From Bacteriovoracaceae bacterium (GTDB lineage Bacteria; Bdellovibrionota; Bacteriovoracia; Bacteriovoracales; Bacteriovoracaceae): a stretch of DNA of 47,401 nucleotides. The position numbers and the translations under genes are program-made. The number at the start of each line of letters is the position of its first letter. Position 1 is the stretch's first letter. The DNA lies in assembly GCA_016784965.1 (NCBI GenBank), contig JADHTQ010000036.1:1-47401 (forward strand), in the 5' to 3' direction. The notes below the pieces were generated by a model. It made no database searches and had not been told where the DNA came from. It worked only from the letters and a program-made list of their open reading frames with translations. Positions 16,302 through 23,524 of this stretch are shown here, piece by piece.

Positions 16302-17132
16302 TTAGAAATCTACTGTAAATTCGACTAGTGTTATATCATCTTGAAAAGTATCTTGTTTGGAAAAATCTAGTAGCATGGCGTAGATGTCGTCCAATGATTT
16401 ATTGTCATCTCTAACTTCCATAAGAAAGTCTTGTACTCTCTTTGCTCCAAATTGCTCTTTGTTGGGTTTACTGGTTTCGAGAATTCCATCCGAGAATAAA
16501 TAGATTCTATCACCTGAGGAAATCTTTACATTTTCTGGAGCACATAATTGGTCAACGATAGTAGAAGTGCTGCAGATTCCAAGAGGCACATGAGTCGATT
16601 CAAAATTTTGGTGTTGCCCATTTTGCCTAAGTAGTAGTATTTGAGGTAGTCCTCCTCCAGGATATACTTTTAAAATCATCTCTTCTAGATCAACCTCAAT
16701 TCCTGCAGACGCCAAAAATGTGCCTATTTTTAACCTCGAATGTAGACGCGTATTTATCTCTTTAAAAATACTTTCTAGACCTTTACCCTTTCTAGACATT
16801 GTATAGAATATATCTGAGACCAAAGGAACATTTACTGCAGCTTGTATACCATGTCCGGTAAAATCTCCAAGAATAATCTGATAAATTCCTCCACTTCTTT
16901 TACTAGACAATATTAAATCTCCAGAAGTTAAGTCCATTGGGGTGTACAGATAATTCAAATGTGTCGTCGAAAAATTTTTATTGCTTCTTGCATGATCCAA
17001 AATTGCAACAACCGTTCTTCTTTCTTCTACTAATTCTCTTGTTAACAATTTCTTTTGTGTAATGTCTGTAGCCATTGCAGCAACGGAACAATAAGGTGCC
17101 AGCAGACTTGTGGGACTAGCTGAGTCGTACAC
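16302..17132 (-). CDS. SpoIIE/RsbU-type PP2C serine phosphatase with truncated PAS remnant
   Basis: 276 residues from a GTG. A short N-terminus ending in VAAMATDITQKK resembles the PAC tail of a PAS sensor domain, then a linker helix, then a PP2C-like catalytic domain (about residues 60-276). The metal-binding acids are recognisable: TSGDLI, LGDFTGHGIQAA, SDGILE and DDITLVEF. The family dephosphorylates anti-anti-sigma or similar partners. An in-frame TAA lies about 20 bases upstream of the GTG, and no PAS core precedes it, so the sensor domain appears lost; an internal ATG at residue 20 could also start the protein. The N-terminal codons overlap one arm of the 25-bp inverted repeat. No ribosome site is evident. 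Its partner is not in the window. Confidence 0.75.
   Translation of the reverse strand: MYDSASPTSLLAPYCSVAAMATDITQKKLLTRELVEERRTVVAILDHARSNKNFSTTHLNYLYTPMDLTSGDLILSSKRSGGIYQIILGDFTGHGIQAAVNVPLVSDIFYTMSRKGKGLESIFKEINTRLHSRLKIGTFLASAGIEVDLEEMILKVYPGGGLPQILLLRQNGQHQNFESTHVPLGICSTSTIVDQLCAPENVKISSGDRIYLFSDGILETSKPNKEQFGAKRVQDFLMEVRDDNKSLDDIYAMLLDFSKQDTFQDDITLVEFTVDF
17093..17117 (+). repeat. Left arm of perfect 25-bp inverted repeat around ovoAB
   Basis: These 25 bases (beginning AAGGTGCCAGCAG and ending TGTGGGACT) are exactly the reverse complement of 20801-20825. Similarity ends abruptly at both sides of each arm. This copy lies inside the 5' end of the phosphatase gene. Confidence 0.9.
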
Positions 17133-17161
17133 ATACGTTCCAACACACTTTTACTTTAGCA

Positions 17162-17293
17162 ATGCCCAAGAATAAGTGTATTGGAACTAAGCTTGATGTA
17201 CCCGAAACACTTGTTCCGGAACAAGTAGCTTGCAGAAAGTGTAAAAAGCACCTGGCACCTTTGCCGGCACGTTTACCGGCACGTATGCCATAA
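17162..17293 (+). CDS. Possible 43-residue small protein with three Cys
   Basis: ATG at 17162 to TAA at 17291-17293, 43 residues starting MPKNKCIGTKLDVPETL and containing CRKC, so three cysteines could bind a metal. The stretch otherwise shows structured non-coding DNA: an 18-bp perfect palindrome at 17209-17226 (ACTTGTTCCGGAACAAGT) and a 12-bp near-tandem repeat at 17260-17283 (TTTGCCGGCACG / TTTACCGGCACG). No ribosome binding site precedes the ATG. It may be a small protein, a repetitive extragenic element, or both. It occupies most of the 284-base gap between the phosphatase and ovoA. Confidence 0.3.
   Translation: MPKNKCIGTKLDVPETLVPEQVACRKCKKHLAPLPARLPARMP
17209..17226. repeat. 18-bp perfect palindrome upstream of ovoA
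   Basis: ACTTGTTCC is followed directly by its reverse complement GGAACAAGT. It sits about 190 bases before the ovoA start, in the repeat-rich gap. It could be a dimeric-regulator operator or part of a REP-like element; the sequence alone does not decide. Confidence 0.5.
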
Positions 17294-17416
17294 TTAAAAG
17301 CTTTTACAATACTAGATATCATCACAGATGATGCGCCAAGCCAGTTGCTCACAAAGGCCTAAGTATGCTAGAGTATATTTTTTAGAAAATGTTATAAGTT
17401 ATAAGGAGATAAGATC

Positions 17417-19564
17417 GTGGAACCTGCAAATGATCTAAATAACTATGTCACTCGCAACCTTAACTTAATAGTGTCTGATCCAAATAAAAAAAGGGGGGAG
17501 ATTTTACAATATTTTCAGCAAACCTTTGATCTGTATGAGCGTCTATTTGATTGCCTACAGTCAGATAATACCTATTACGTTAGAGCGAATACTCTTCGAC
17601 ATCCTTTAATTTTTTATTTTGGTCATACCGCTACTTTTTTTATTAATAAGTTAATTCTCGGCAAATTTTTACCCGAGCGACTTAACTCTCATTATGAGTC
17701 AATGTTTGCCATTGGGGTCGACGAGATGTCGTGGGATGATTTAGATAGTAAAAATTATGATTGGCCCAGTGTTAATGATGTTAGAAAATACCGGGACCAA
17801 GTGCGTACAACGATTGAAGACCTTATCCAAAAGATGCCCCTTGAAGCAGGACAGATCGGTTGGGATTCATTTTGGTGGATTATTTTTATGGGTATCGAGC
17901 ATGAGCGTATCCACTTAGAGACCTCGTCGGTTCTCATTCGTGAGCTTCCTCTTAGTGAAGTTAAAAAAGATGAGCTGTGGACTGTTTGTAGTGATAGAGG
18001 TCCTGCCCCATCTAATGAGATCATACAGATTGAGGGTGGAGTGGTTTGCTGGAATAAGCAAATTGATGATCCATACTATGGTTGGGACAATGAGTATGGT
18101 GAGCACAAAGCTGATATCAAACCTTTTGGAGCATCTAAGTTTTTAGTTAGTAATGGAGAATTTAAGTCTTTTGTTGAAGAAGATGGCTACCTCGATCAAA
18201 GGTGGTGGAGTGATGAGGGTTGGCAGTGGCTTGGTTTTAAAAAGGCCACGATGCCTTGTTTTTGGAGAAAAAATCAAGGTCACGGTCAATACCAACTTAG
18301 AACTATGTTGGAAGAGATTGAGATGCCTTGGAATTGGCCGGTTGAGGTAAATTTTCTCGAGGCCTATGCATTTTGCAATTGGCTTAAAAACAAAAGTGGA
18401 AAAAAGATCAGGCTCCCCAGCGAAGATGAGTGGCGGCACTTATATAATATTTCTGAGATTAATGAAGTTCATTCTTGGCCTAAATCTGCTCCTGGAAATA
18501 TCAACTTGGAACACTTTGCTTCCTCTGCTGCTGTGGACAAATTTCAACATGGTAAGCTCTATGATGTGATTGGAAACGTCTGGCAGTGGGCCGACACCAC
18601 CATCTCTGCATTTTCTGGTTTTAAAGTACACCCCGTTTATGATGACTTTTCTGTTCCCACTTTCGATGATAGGCACTATATGATTAAAGGTGGATCATGG
18701 ATTTCAACGGGGAATGAAGCACTAAAAGATGCACGATATGCTTTTCGCGCCCATTTTTTTCAGCACGCAGGTTTTCGCTATATAGAGGCAGATGATTTAG
18801 AACAAAAGGCCCAACAAAGTACCTACGAAACAGATGAGTTGATCTCCCAGTATTGTGAGTTTCACTACGGTGATAGCTACTTTGGAGTAGAAAATTTTCC
18901 GGCTTTAATGGCGAGAATATGCGCAGAATTTGTTGATCCCAGCAAGCGGCAAAAAGCTTTAGAGCTTGGATGTGCCGTGGGAAGAAGCACTTTTGAGCTT
19001 GCCAGGACTTTTGATCATGTAACGGGACTTGATTTTTCCGCACGCTTCATCCAAGTCGCAGATCAGCTCAAAACTAGTAGAGAAATTTTCTATCAAGTAA
19101 AACAAGAGGGTGAGCTTTTCACACAAGCTCATCAAGCTTTAGATAACCTTGAGATCTCAAAAGAGCTTGCCGCCAAAGTAGAATTTTTTCAGGCCGATGC
19201 TTGTAACTTAAAAGATCTCTATCGAGAATACGATTTAATCCTGGCATGCAACTTAATCGATCGCCTTTATGATCCCAAAAAATTTCTTCTGGATATGAAA
19301 AATCGCTTAAATCATGGGGGACTAATGGTGCTTGCCTCACCTTATACTTGGCAAGTTGAGCACACACCCAGACAGATGTGGCTTGGTGGATACAAAGATA
19401 ACTCAGGAGTTGAGCAAACCACGTTAGATGGAATTAAAAAGATTCTAGCAGGCAGCTTTGAGTTAGTTCAAGATCCAATCGATGTTCCCTTTGTCATCCA
19501 AGAGACAAAAAGAAGATATCAACATAACATTTCGCAAGTGAGTATATGGAAAAAGATCAATTAG
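17417..19564 (+). CDS. ovoA: 5-histidylcysteine sulfoxide synthase / 4-mercaptohistidine N1-methyltransferase
   Basis: 715 residues, full length for OvoA. The N-terminal DinB-like domain supplies the iron ligands: His70 in YFGHTATFF and His162/His166 in IEHERIHLE. A formylglycine-generating-enzyme-like domain follows (PFGASKFLVSNGEF to IKGGSWIST and FRAHFFQHAGFRY). From about residue 510 a Rossmann methyltransferase begins, with SAM motif LELGCAVGRS. The enzyme couples cysteine to histidine C5 with O2 to give the sulfoxide, and the C-terminal domain later methylates the imidazole. The three-domain fusion separates OvoA from EgtB. Start is GTG with AAGGAG nine bases upstream; the end overlaps ovoB by 19 bases, giving a two-gene operon for ovothiol A, a redox thiol. 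Confidence 0.93.
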   Translation: MEPANDLNNYVTRNLNLIVSDPNKKRGEILQYFQQTFDLYERLFDCLQSDNTYYVRANTLRHPLIFYFGHTATFFINKLILGKFLPERLNSHYESMFAIGVDEMSWDDLDSKNYDWPSVNDVRKYRDQVRTTIEDLIQKMPLEAGQIGWDSFWWIIFMGIEHERIHLETSSVLIRELPLSEVKKDELWTVCSDRGPAPSNEIIQIEGGVVCWNKQIDDPYYGWDNEYGEHKADIKPFGASKFLVSNGEFKSFVEEDGYLDQRWWSDEGWQWLGFKKATMPCFWRKNQGHGQYQLRTMLEEIEMPWNWPVEVNFLEAYAFCNWLKNKSGKKIRLPSEDEWRHLYNISEINEVHSWPKSAPGNINLEHFASSAAVDKFQHGKLYDVIGNVWQWADTTISAFSGFKVHPVYDDFSVPTFDDRHYMIKGGSWISTGNEALKDARYAFRAHFFQHAGFRYIEADDLEQKAQQSTYETDELISQYCEFHYGDSYFGVENFPALMARICAEFVDPSKRQKALELGCAVGRSTFELARTFDHVTGLDFSARFIQVADQLKTSREIFYQVKQEGELFTQAHQALDNLEISKELAAKVEFFQADACNLKDLYREYDLILACNLIDRLYDPKKFLLDMKNRLNHGGLMVLASPYTWQVEHTPRQMWLGGYKDNSGVEQTTLDGIKKILAGSFELVQDPIDVPFVIQETKRRYQHNISQVSIWKKIN

Positions 19565-20733
19565 AAAAACTCTTTAATAGTAAAGTCGACAGACGAGGAT
19601 CAAACTGTGAAAAGTATGATTTTTATCATGAGTCCTACAGCGTAGAACAAGGTGACTATCTTCCTTTATGGGTAGCAGACATGGATTTTCCATCACCTCC
19701 TTGTGTGGTTGACGCTTTAAAAGAGCGACTGGACCACCCAGTGTTAGGCTACAGCGGCACCTCAGAGAGTTATTTCCAAAGCATAATCAACTGGTATGAA
19801 AAAAGATACAACGTCCAGATAAATAAAAATTGGATTATTAATATCCCCAGTATGATTCAAGCACTCAATGTTTTAATTCATACATTTTCTAATCCTTGCG
19901 ATAAAGTTGTAATCATGCCTCCAGTCTACCCAGCATTTGCCTCAGTAGTTGAAGATACGGGCAGAGAGCTTCTTTTAAATGAGCTTATGCACACTCCTAC
20001 AGGGTATATTATCAACTTCAATAACCTTGAAGAACATTTTAAAAATGGAGCAAAAATTTTAATTTTTTGTAATCCTCAAAATCCTACGGGAAGAGTTTTT
20101 ACAGAAGATGAGTTAATGAAGTTGTCCAAGCTGTGTACTCGATATGATGTTTTGGTTATCTCTGATGAGGCCCATGCAGATATTGTCTATGAAGGGCATC
20201 AGCATATTCCACTATTTTCCATTTCACCAGAGAGTTTGCACCAAACAATTACACTAACTAGTCCTGGCAAAACTTTTAACCTTTCTGGGTTGGGATGCGG
20301 GAATGTTATTATTGGCGATGAAAAGTTAAAAGAGACTTTTTTACAAACAGCAAACCGTATACATTTAAACCAAGGAAACATTTTTGGCCTTCTTGCCTTA
20401 GAGGTAGCCTACACTAAGGCCGATCAATGGCATCAATATCTCCTTGAGTACTTAAGTGAAAACATTAAATTGTTAACAAAACTTTTAAAAGACAACTTAC
20501 CCAAAGCACACATGCATAAACCTGAAGGTACATATCTGGCATGGATCTGTTTTAAAGAGTACGGACTTTCTCATCATCAACTAGAAGAATTCATCTTCAA
20601 AAAAACACGTGTCTTACTCAGCTCCGGAAAATTCTTTGGTTCCTGTGGAGATCAGTTCATGAGAATAAATCTAGCAACTCCTCGCTCCAATATTCATGAG
20701 GCCATAACAAGGATCTCTTCTACACTTTGTTAG
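19546..20733 (+). CDS. ovoB: PLP-dependent C-S beta-lyase of ovothiol synthesis
   Basis: 395 residues, fold type I aminotransferase of the MalY/PatB group. Seen: YLPLWVADMDFPSPP (the group's N-terminal signature), NPQNPTGR, ISDEAHADIVY with the cofactor Asp, and the PLP lysine K242 in TSPGKTFNLSG. MalY/PatB enzymes cleave the C-S bond of cystathionine-like substrates. Beside ovoA the expected substrate is the 5-histidylcysteine sulfoxide, giving 5-thiohistidine (the OvoB step); this assignment rests on context. The ATG lies inside ovoA, 19 bases before its stop, so translation is probably coupled. The gene converges with the cyclase gene; the right arm of the 25-bp inverted repeat lies between them. 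Confidence 0.88.
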   Translation: MEKDQLEKLFNSKVDRRGSNCEKYDFYHESYSVEQGDYLPLWVADMDFPSPPCVVDALKERLDHPVLGYSGTSESYFQSIINWYEKRYNVQINKNWIINIPSMIQALNVLIHTFSNPCDKVVIMPPVYPAFASVVEDTGRELLLNELMHTPTGYIINFNNLEEHFKNGAKILIFCNPQNPTGRVFTEDELMKLSKLCTRYDVLVISDEAHADIVYEGHQHIPLFSISPESLHQTITLTSPGKTFNLSGLGCGNVIIGDEKLKETFLQTANRIHLNQGNIFGLLALEVAYTKADQWHQYLLEYLSENIKLLTKLLKDNLPKAHMHKPEGTYLAWICFKEYGLSHHQLEEFIFKKTRVLLSSGKFFGSCGDQFMRINLATPRSNIHEAITRISSTLC

Positions 20734-20800
20734 CATAAGGGCATGAGGATGCCAGAACAGTTTTAGATAACTTCGGGGACTTACTGCATTGGACATGGTG

Positions 20801-20825
20801 AGTCCCACAAGTCTGCTGGCACCTT
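20801..20825 (-). repeat. Right arm of perfect 25-bp inverted repeat around ovoAB
   Basis: Exact reverse complement of 17093-17117, lying four bases beyond the end of the cyclase gene. An overlapping potential hairpin (GGGACTTA at 20777-20784 with TGAGTCCC at 20799-20806) may act as a terminator stem between the convergent ovoB and cyclase genes, although no T run follows. Confidence 0.9.
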
Positions 20826-20829
20826 CCTA

Positions 20830-22179
20830 TTAGTATCTGGTGGAGTATTGTTTTAAGTATATATACTTAATATCGAGGCGATCTCTAATTGGATTTTCTA
20901 TGGTTTCAAACTTTGTATATAAATTTTCATCTTGAACTTCTAAGAGTTGATAAAACTCTTTGGTAAACACAAGGTATGACAACTTATCAGAAATGGATTT
21001 ACAAAACCACTTTGTATACTCTTCTAATCTGGTAGCAGTGATCACTAAATCACCATGCAAGTCCCATTCAAGTCTTTGGTCATCTCCAACCAATCTTGTC
21101 TTTAAAGTTCCCGATACAATGGCGCCACAAACGCGCAAATTTTCAGTGATATTATATTTATCAAGAAGTTGATCCATCATTGGAGGGATCTCATCCATGG
21201 CCTGCATCGCCGCTTTTGCATGAAGCGTAAGTCTTGCCGCCTCTGAAGTTTCAACATCATCATCGCCATCATCCACGCCATCATCCACGATACCAAAAGA
21301 AATGAGATGAGAATCTCCTTGAGTTTTATGGATGTATCCACCATATTTTGCTACTATTTTGGCAATATTGTGGAAGTACTCTTTGGTGAACAAGTTAACA
21401 ATGTCATTGTTGCTACCTGTATGGGCATTTGTGAAAATGGTATATCCCCTAATATCTGTTTCAAGCAAAATACCATTGTGTACTTTATCTGCAAGCTTCT
21501 CCATGTTCATACCAAATACTGCATTGGATACTTCACCGCCTAAAAATTTTGATGCATTTGATTTTTTGATCTCATTGGCAGTGGCTACTTGCAACCTCAA
21601 TTTATACATAATTTGACAACTGATAATATTAATTATGCAGGCAAACAATGTATCATTTAAAAACAGTGAAAATAAAACCTTATTACTACTAAGAAGGATC
21701 GCCAAAGGCCCCCAAAAAAATATCACCAATAATCCCGTAAGTAGAATCATGAGCCTAAGAGGTGGAGCTATAATTATATATATGATGGAGACTGCATAAA
21801 TATGCGTAGCATGCATATATAAAAACACATCTTGTTTATCACTGATGATTAAAGGCCAGGTGTATATTAATGAAGCCGATGAAAACATCATTGGGAACAA
21901 GATTATCCAAATTAAGGCCTTAGTTACTTGGCCACCACTGGTGTTAAATCTAAGGTATAAACTGGCCAAAACTAAAGGGAGGGTATTAAATAACAGTCGA
22001 GGCCACAAATTTTGCCACAATGTTAAATTTTCGAAATACTGTTTTAAAAACCTTGTACTTGTAAAACCAAATAATGCAAATGTTAAGGCGTATAATGAAC
22101 AAATATAAAATGCTCTCTTATTTACATTTGCTAATAACTCCTCTTCCACAAGAGTATTAAAATTTTTCTCAATTGCCAT
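20830..22179 (-). CDS. Membrane-bound class III adenylate/guanylate cyclase
   Basis: 449 residues. The N-terminal half has about six membrane segments (residues 20-205), a MASE-like sensor of unknown input. The C-terminal half (about 230-420) is a class III nucleotidyl cyclase domain: the metal Asp in ETDIRGYT, the hairpin THKTQGD-like IHKTQGDSHLISFG, and GDLVITATRLEEY, the region that holds the transition-state Asn/Arg motif. The expected VNxAARL is here VITATRL, so the usual Asn is replaced by Thr while Arg is kept. An Asp-rich insertion (VDDGVDDGDDDVE) interrupts the domain. The product (cAMP or cGMP) cannot be settled from sequence. Confidence 0.8.
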   Translation of the reverse strand: MAIEKNFNTLVEEELLANVNKRAFYICSLYALTFALFGFTSTRFLKQYFENLTLWQNLWPRLLFNTLPLVLASLYLRFNTSGGQVTKALIWIILFPMMFSSASLIYTWPLIISDKQDVFLYMHATHIYAVSIIYIIIAPPLRLMILLTGLLVIFFWGPLAILLSSNKVLFSLFLNDTLFACIINIISCQIMYKLRLQVATANEIKKSNASKFLGGEVSNAVFGMNMEKLADKVHNGILLETDIRGYTIFTNAHTGSNNDIVNLFTKEYFHNIAKIVAKYGGYIHKTQGDSHLISFGIVDDGVDDGDDDVETSEAARLTLHAKAAMQAMDEIPPMMDQLLDKYNITENLRVCGAIVSGTLKTRLVGDDQRLEWDLHGDLVITATRLEEYTKWFCKSISDKLSYLVFTKEFYQLLEVQDENLYTKFETIENPIRDRLDIKYIYLKQYSTRY

Positions 22180-22191
22180 TTAGGGCCTTAT

Positions 22192-22223
22192 CTATGTTTC
22201 TATGTTTCTATGTTTCTATGTTT
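22192..22223. repeat. 8-bp tandem repeat, four copies, spanning a stop codon
   Basis: CTATGTTT is repeated four times without a mismatch. The RRM gene on the minus strand terminates inside it, so its last residues (KHRNIET) and its TAG are encoded by repeat units. Three units make 24 bases, which in this frame read KHRNIET then stop, so the reading frame always ends within the array. Confidence 0.95.
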
Positions 22224-22658
22224 TTCCAAAAAGGAGCCTATTTGGTCCCTGCCTTTTGGACAGCTGGTTAAATTTTGATAACCATCTCTTTCTAGCTCCT
22301 CCAAAAGAATCAACCATTGAGTATGGTCCCACCGCTTATTTTTTAACAACCATTCACGCAACTGCAATTTTGGAAAAGGTTTTTTTTCTACCTCATTCTC
22401 ATTTTGGAGTCGAACTAAGGCAATACTTACATTAATCTCTTTTCCATCAACTTTCTGACAATCCATCTGCTCAATGGCCTTCTGTGCATCTAGTGGAAAA
22501 TAAAAAGTAATAAAGCCAAAACACCTGGAGCGCATTGCATGTCTGTCATAGATAATTTTAATCTCTCGAATTGGACCAAATGGTCGAAATACTTCATCTA
22601 ATTTTTTTTCATCGGTTCGAAACGAAAGATTTTCTACAAGAATTTTAGCATCCAACAC
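22200..22658 (-). CDS. RRM-domain RNA-binding protein
   Basis: 152 residues. Residues 4-82 form one RNA recognition motif: RNP2 is ILVENL and RNP1 is RCFGFITFYF, where aromatic residues stack on RNA bases; the usual Lys/Arg-Gly-Phe pattern is modified to C-FGF. Single-RRM proteins of this kind occur in cyanobacteria and several proteobacterial lineages and act in post-transcriptional control. A C-terminal region of about 60 residues (LREWLLKNKRWDHTQWLILL) is helical and not recognised. The C-terminus is encoded by the 8-bp tandem repeat. The stop lies 20 bases before the start of the cyclase gene, so the two may be co-transcribed. Confidence 0.85.
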   Translation of the reverse strand: MLDAKILVENLSFRTDEKKLDEVFRPFGPIREIKIIYDRHAMRSRCFGFITFYFPLDAQKAIEQMDCQKVDGKEINVSIALVRLQNENEVEKKPFPKLQLREWLLKNKRWDHTQWLILLEELERDGYQNLTSCPKGRDQIGSFLEKHRNIET

Positions 22659-22741
22659 AAATCCTTAAAATTCAAAGAAATTTTAATTAAAAACTCTCCT
22701 TTTAATATGAAAAATTTTTAACTACTATTATTTACACATAG

Positions 22742-22764
22742 AATTGTTGACTTTGACAACAATT
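22742..22764. promoter_or_regulatory. Inverted repeat upstream of the glutathione transferase gene, possible operator
   Basis: AATTGTTG and CAACAATT are perfect complements separated by seven bases, centred about 40 bases before the GST start. The overlapping TTGACT/TTGACA could serve as a -35 box, but no convincing -10 follows. The arrangement fits a dimeric repressor site; no regulator gene is adjacent. Confidence 0.35.
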
Positions 22765-22793
22765 ACTAAATAAAAGAAGGAGAAATCATCGAT

Positions 22794-23453
22794 ATGGACA
22801 AAATACAACTGTACTCACTGGCCACTCCAAACGGCCAGAAGGTATCCATAGCGCTAGAGGAAATGGAACTCCCGTATACAGCTCACTTGATTGACATTTT
22901 AAAGGGTGAGCAATTTCATGATAACTTTACTGCTATAAATCTCAATGCCAAAATACCGGCAATAGTTGACCCAAGTGGTCCAGGTGGTGGCCCAATATCC
23001 ATTATGGAGTCAGGTGCCATCCTTATTTATCTTGCCGAAAAAAGTGGCAAACTTCTCTCACCAGACCCTCGTCTAAAATGTGAAACTCTGCAGTGGCTCT
23101 TTTTTCAAGCAGCAGGTGTTGGGCCAATGTTTGGTCAATTTGGTCATTTTTATAAATTTGCTAAAGATAACTGTGACCACCCATATCCCGTTACGAGATA
23201 CACCAAAGAGACAAAAAGGCTGCTCGCAGTATTGGATAAAAGAGTAAGTGATCGAAGTTATGTGGCAGGCCATGAGTACTCTATTGCAGATATTGCCACC
23301 TTTCCTTGGGTCAATGGTTTATCTGAATTTTATAAAGCAGATGAGTTTTTAGAACTAAAGACCTTTAAAAATGTCAACTCTTGGCTTGAAAGATGCCTAA
23401 GCCGTCCGGCAGCAATTAAGGGAAAAATGGTATGTAGACCTGATTACTGGTAA
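22794..23453 (+). CDS. Glutathione S-transferase, YfcG/YghU-like disulfide oxidoreductase type
   Basis: 219 residues, standard GST length. The N-terminal thioredoxin-like domain (1-85) has LYSLATPNGQKVSIALEEM, the TPNG(Q/R)K active-site signature of the YfcG/YghU nu-class, then NAKIPAIVDP with the cis-Pro, and the gamma-glutamyl-binding MESGAILIYL. The all-helical C-domain ends in WLERCLSRPA. This class uses two glutathiones to reduce disulfides. Whether this bacterium makes glutathione is not shown here; with ovoAB next door, ovothiol or its disulfide is a speculative alternative substrate. AAGGAG lies 11 bases before the ATG, and an inverted repeat lies just upstream. Confidence 0.85.
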   Translation: MDKIQLYSLATPNGQKVSIALEEMELPYTAHLIDILKGEQFHDNFTAINLNAKIPAIVDPSGPGGGPISIMESGAILIYLAEKSGKLLSPDPRLKCETLQWLFFQAAGVGPMFGQFGHFYKFAKDNCDHPYPVTRYTKETKRLLAVLDKRVSDRSYVAGHEYSIADIATFPWVNGLSEFYKADEFLELKTFKNVNSWLERCLSRPAAIKGKMVCRPDYW

Positions 23454-23524
23454 TTTCATTACAAAGGTTAAGATTACTTAAAGATACTTCCAAGTTTTCT
23501 TTACATTGATGTGATAGACAATCC

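Noticed and set aside
17417-20733. Ergothioneine pathway (EgtB/EgtE) instead of ovothiol.
   Set aside because: The first protein carries a fused C-terminal methyltransferase as in OvoA, and there is no EgtD-type histidine methyltransferase or EgtC gene nearby. The PLP lyase alone could fit either pathway.
17093-20825. An insertion sequence carrying ovoAB.
   Set aside because: There is no transposase or integrase between the 25-bp arms, and I saw no target-site duplication immediately outside them.
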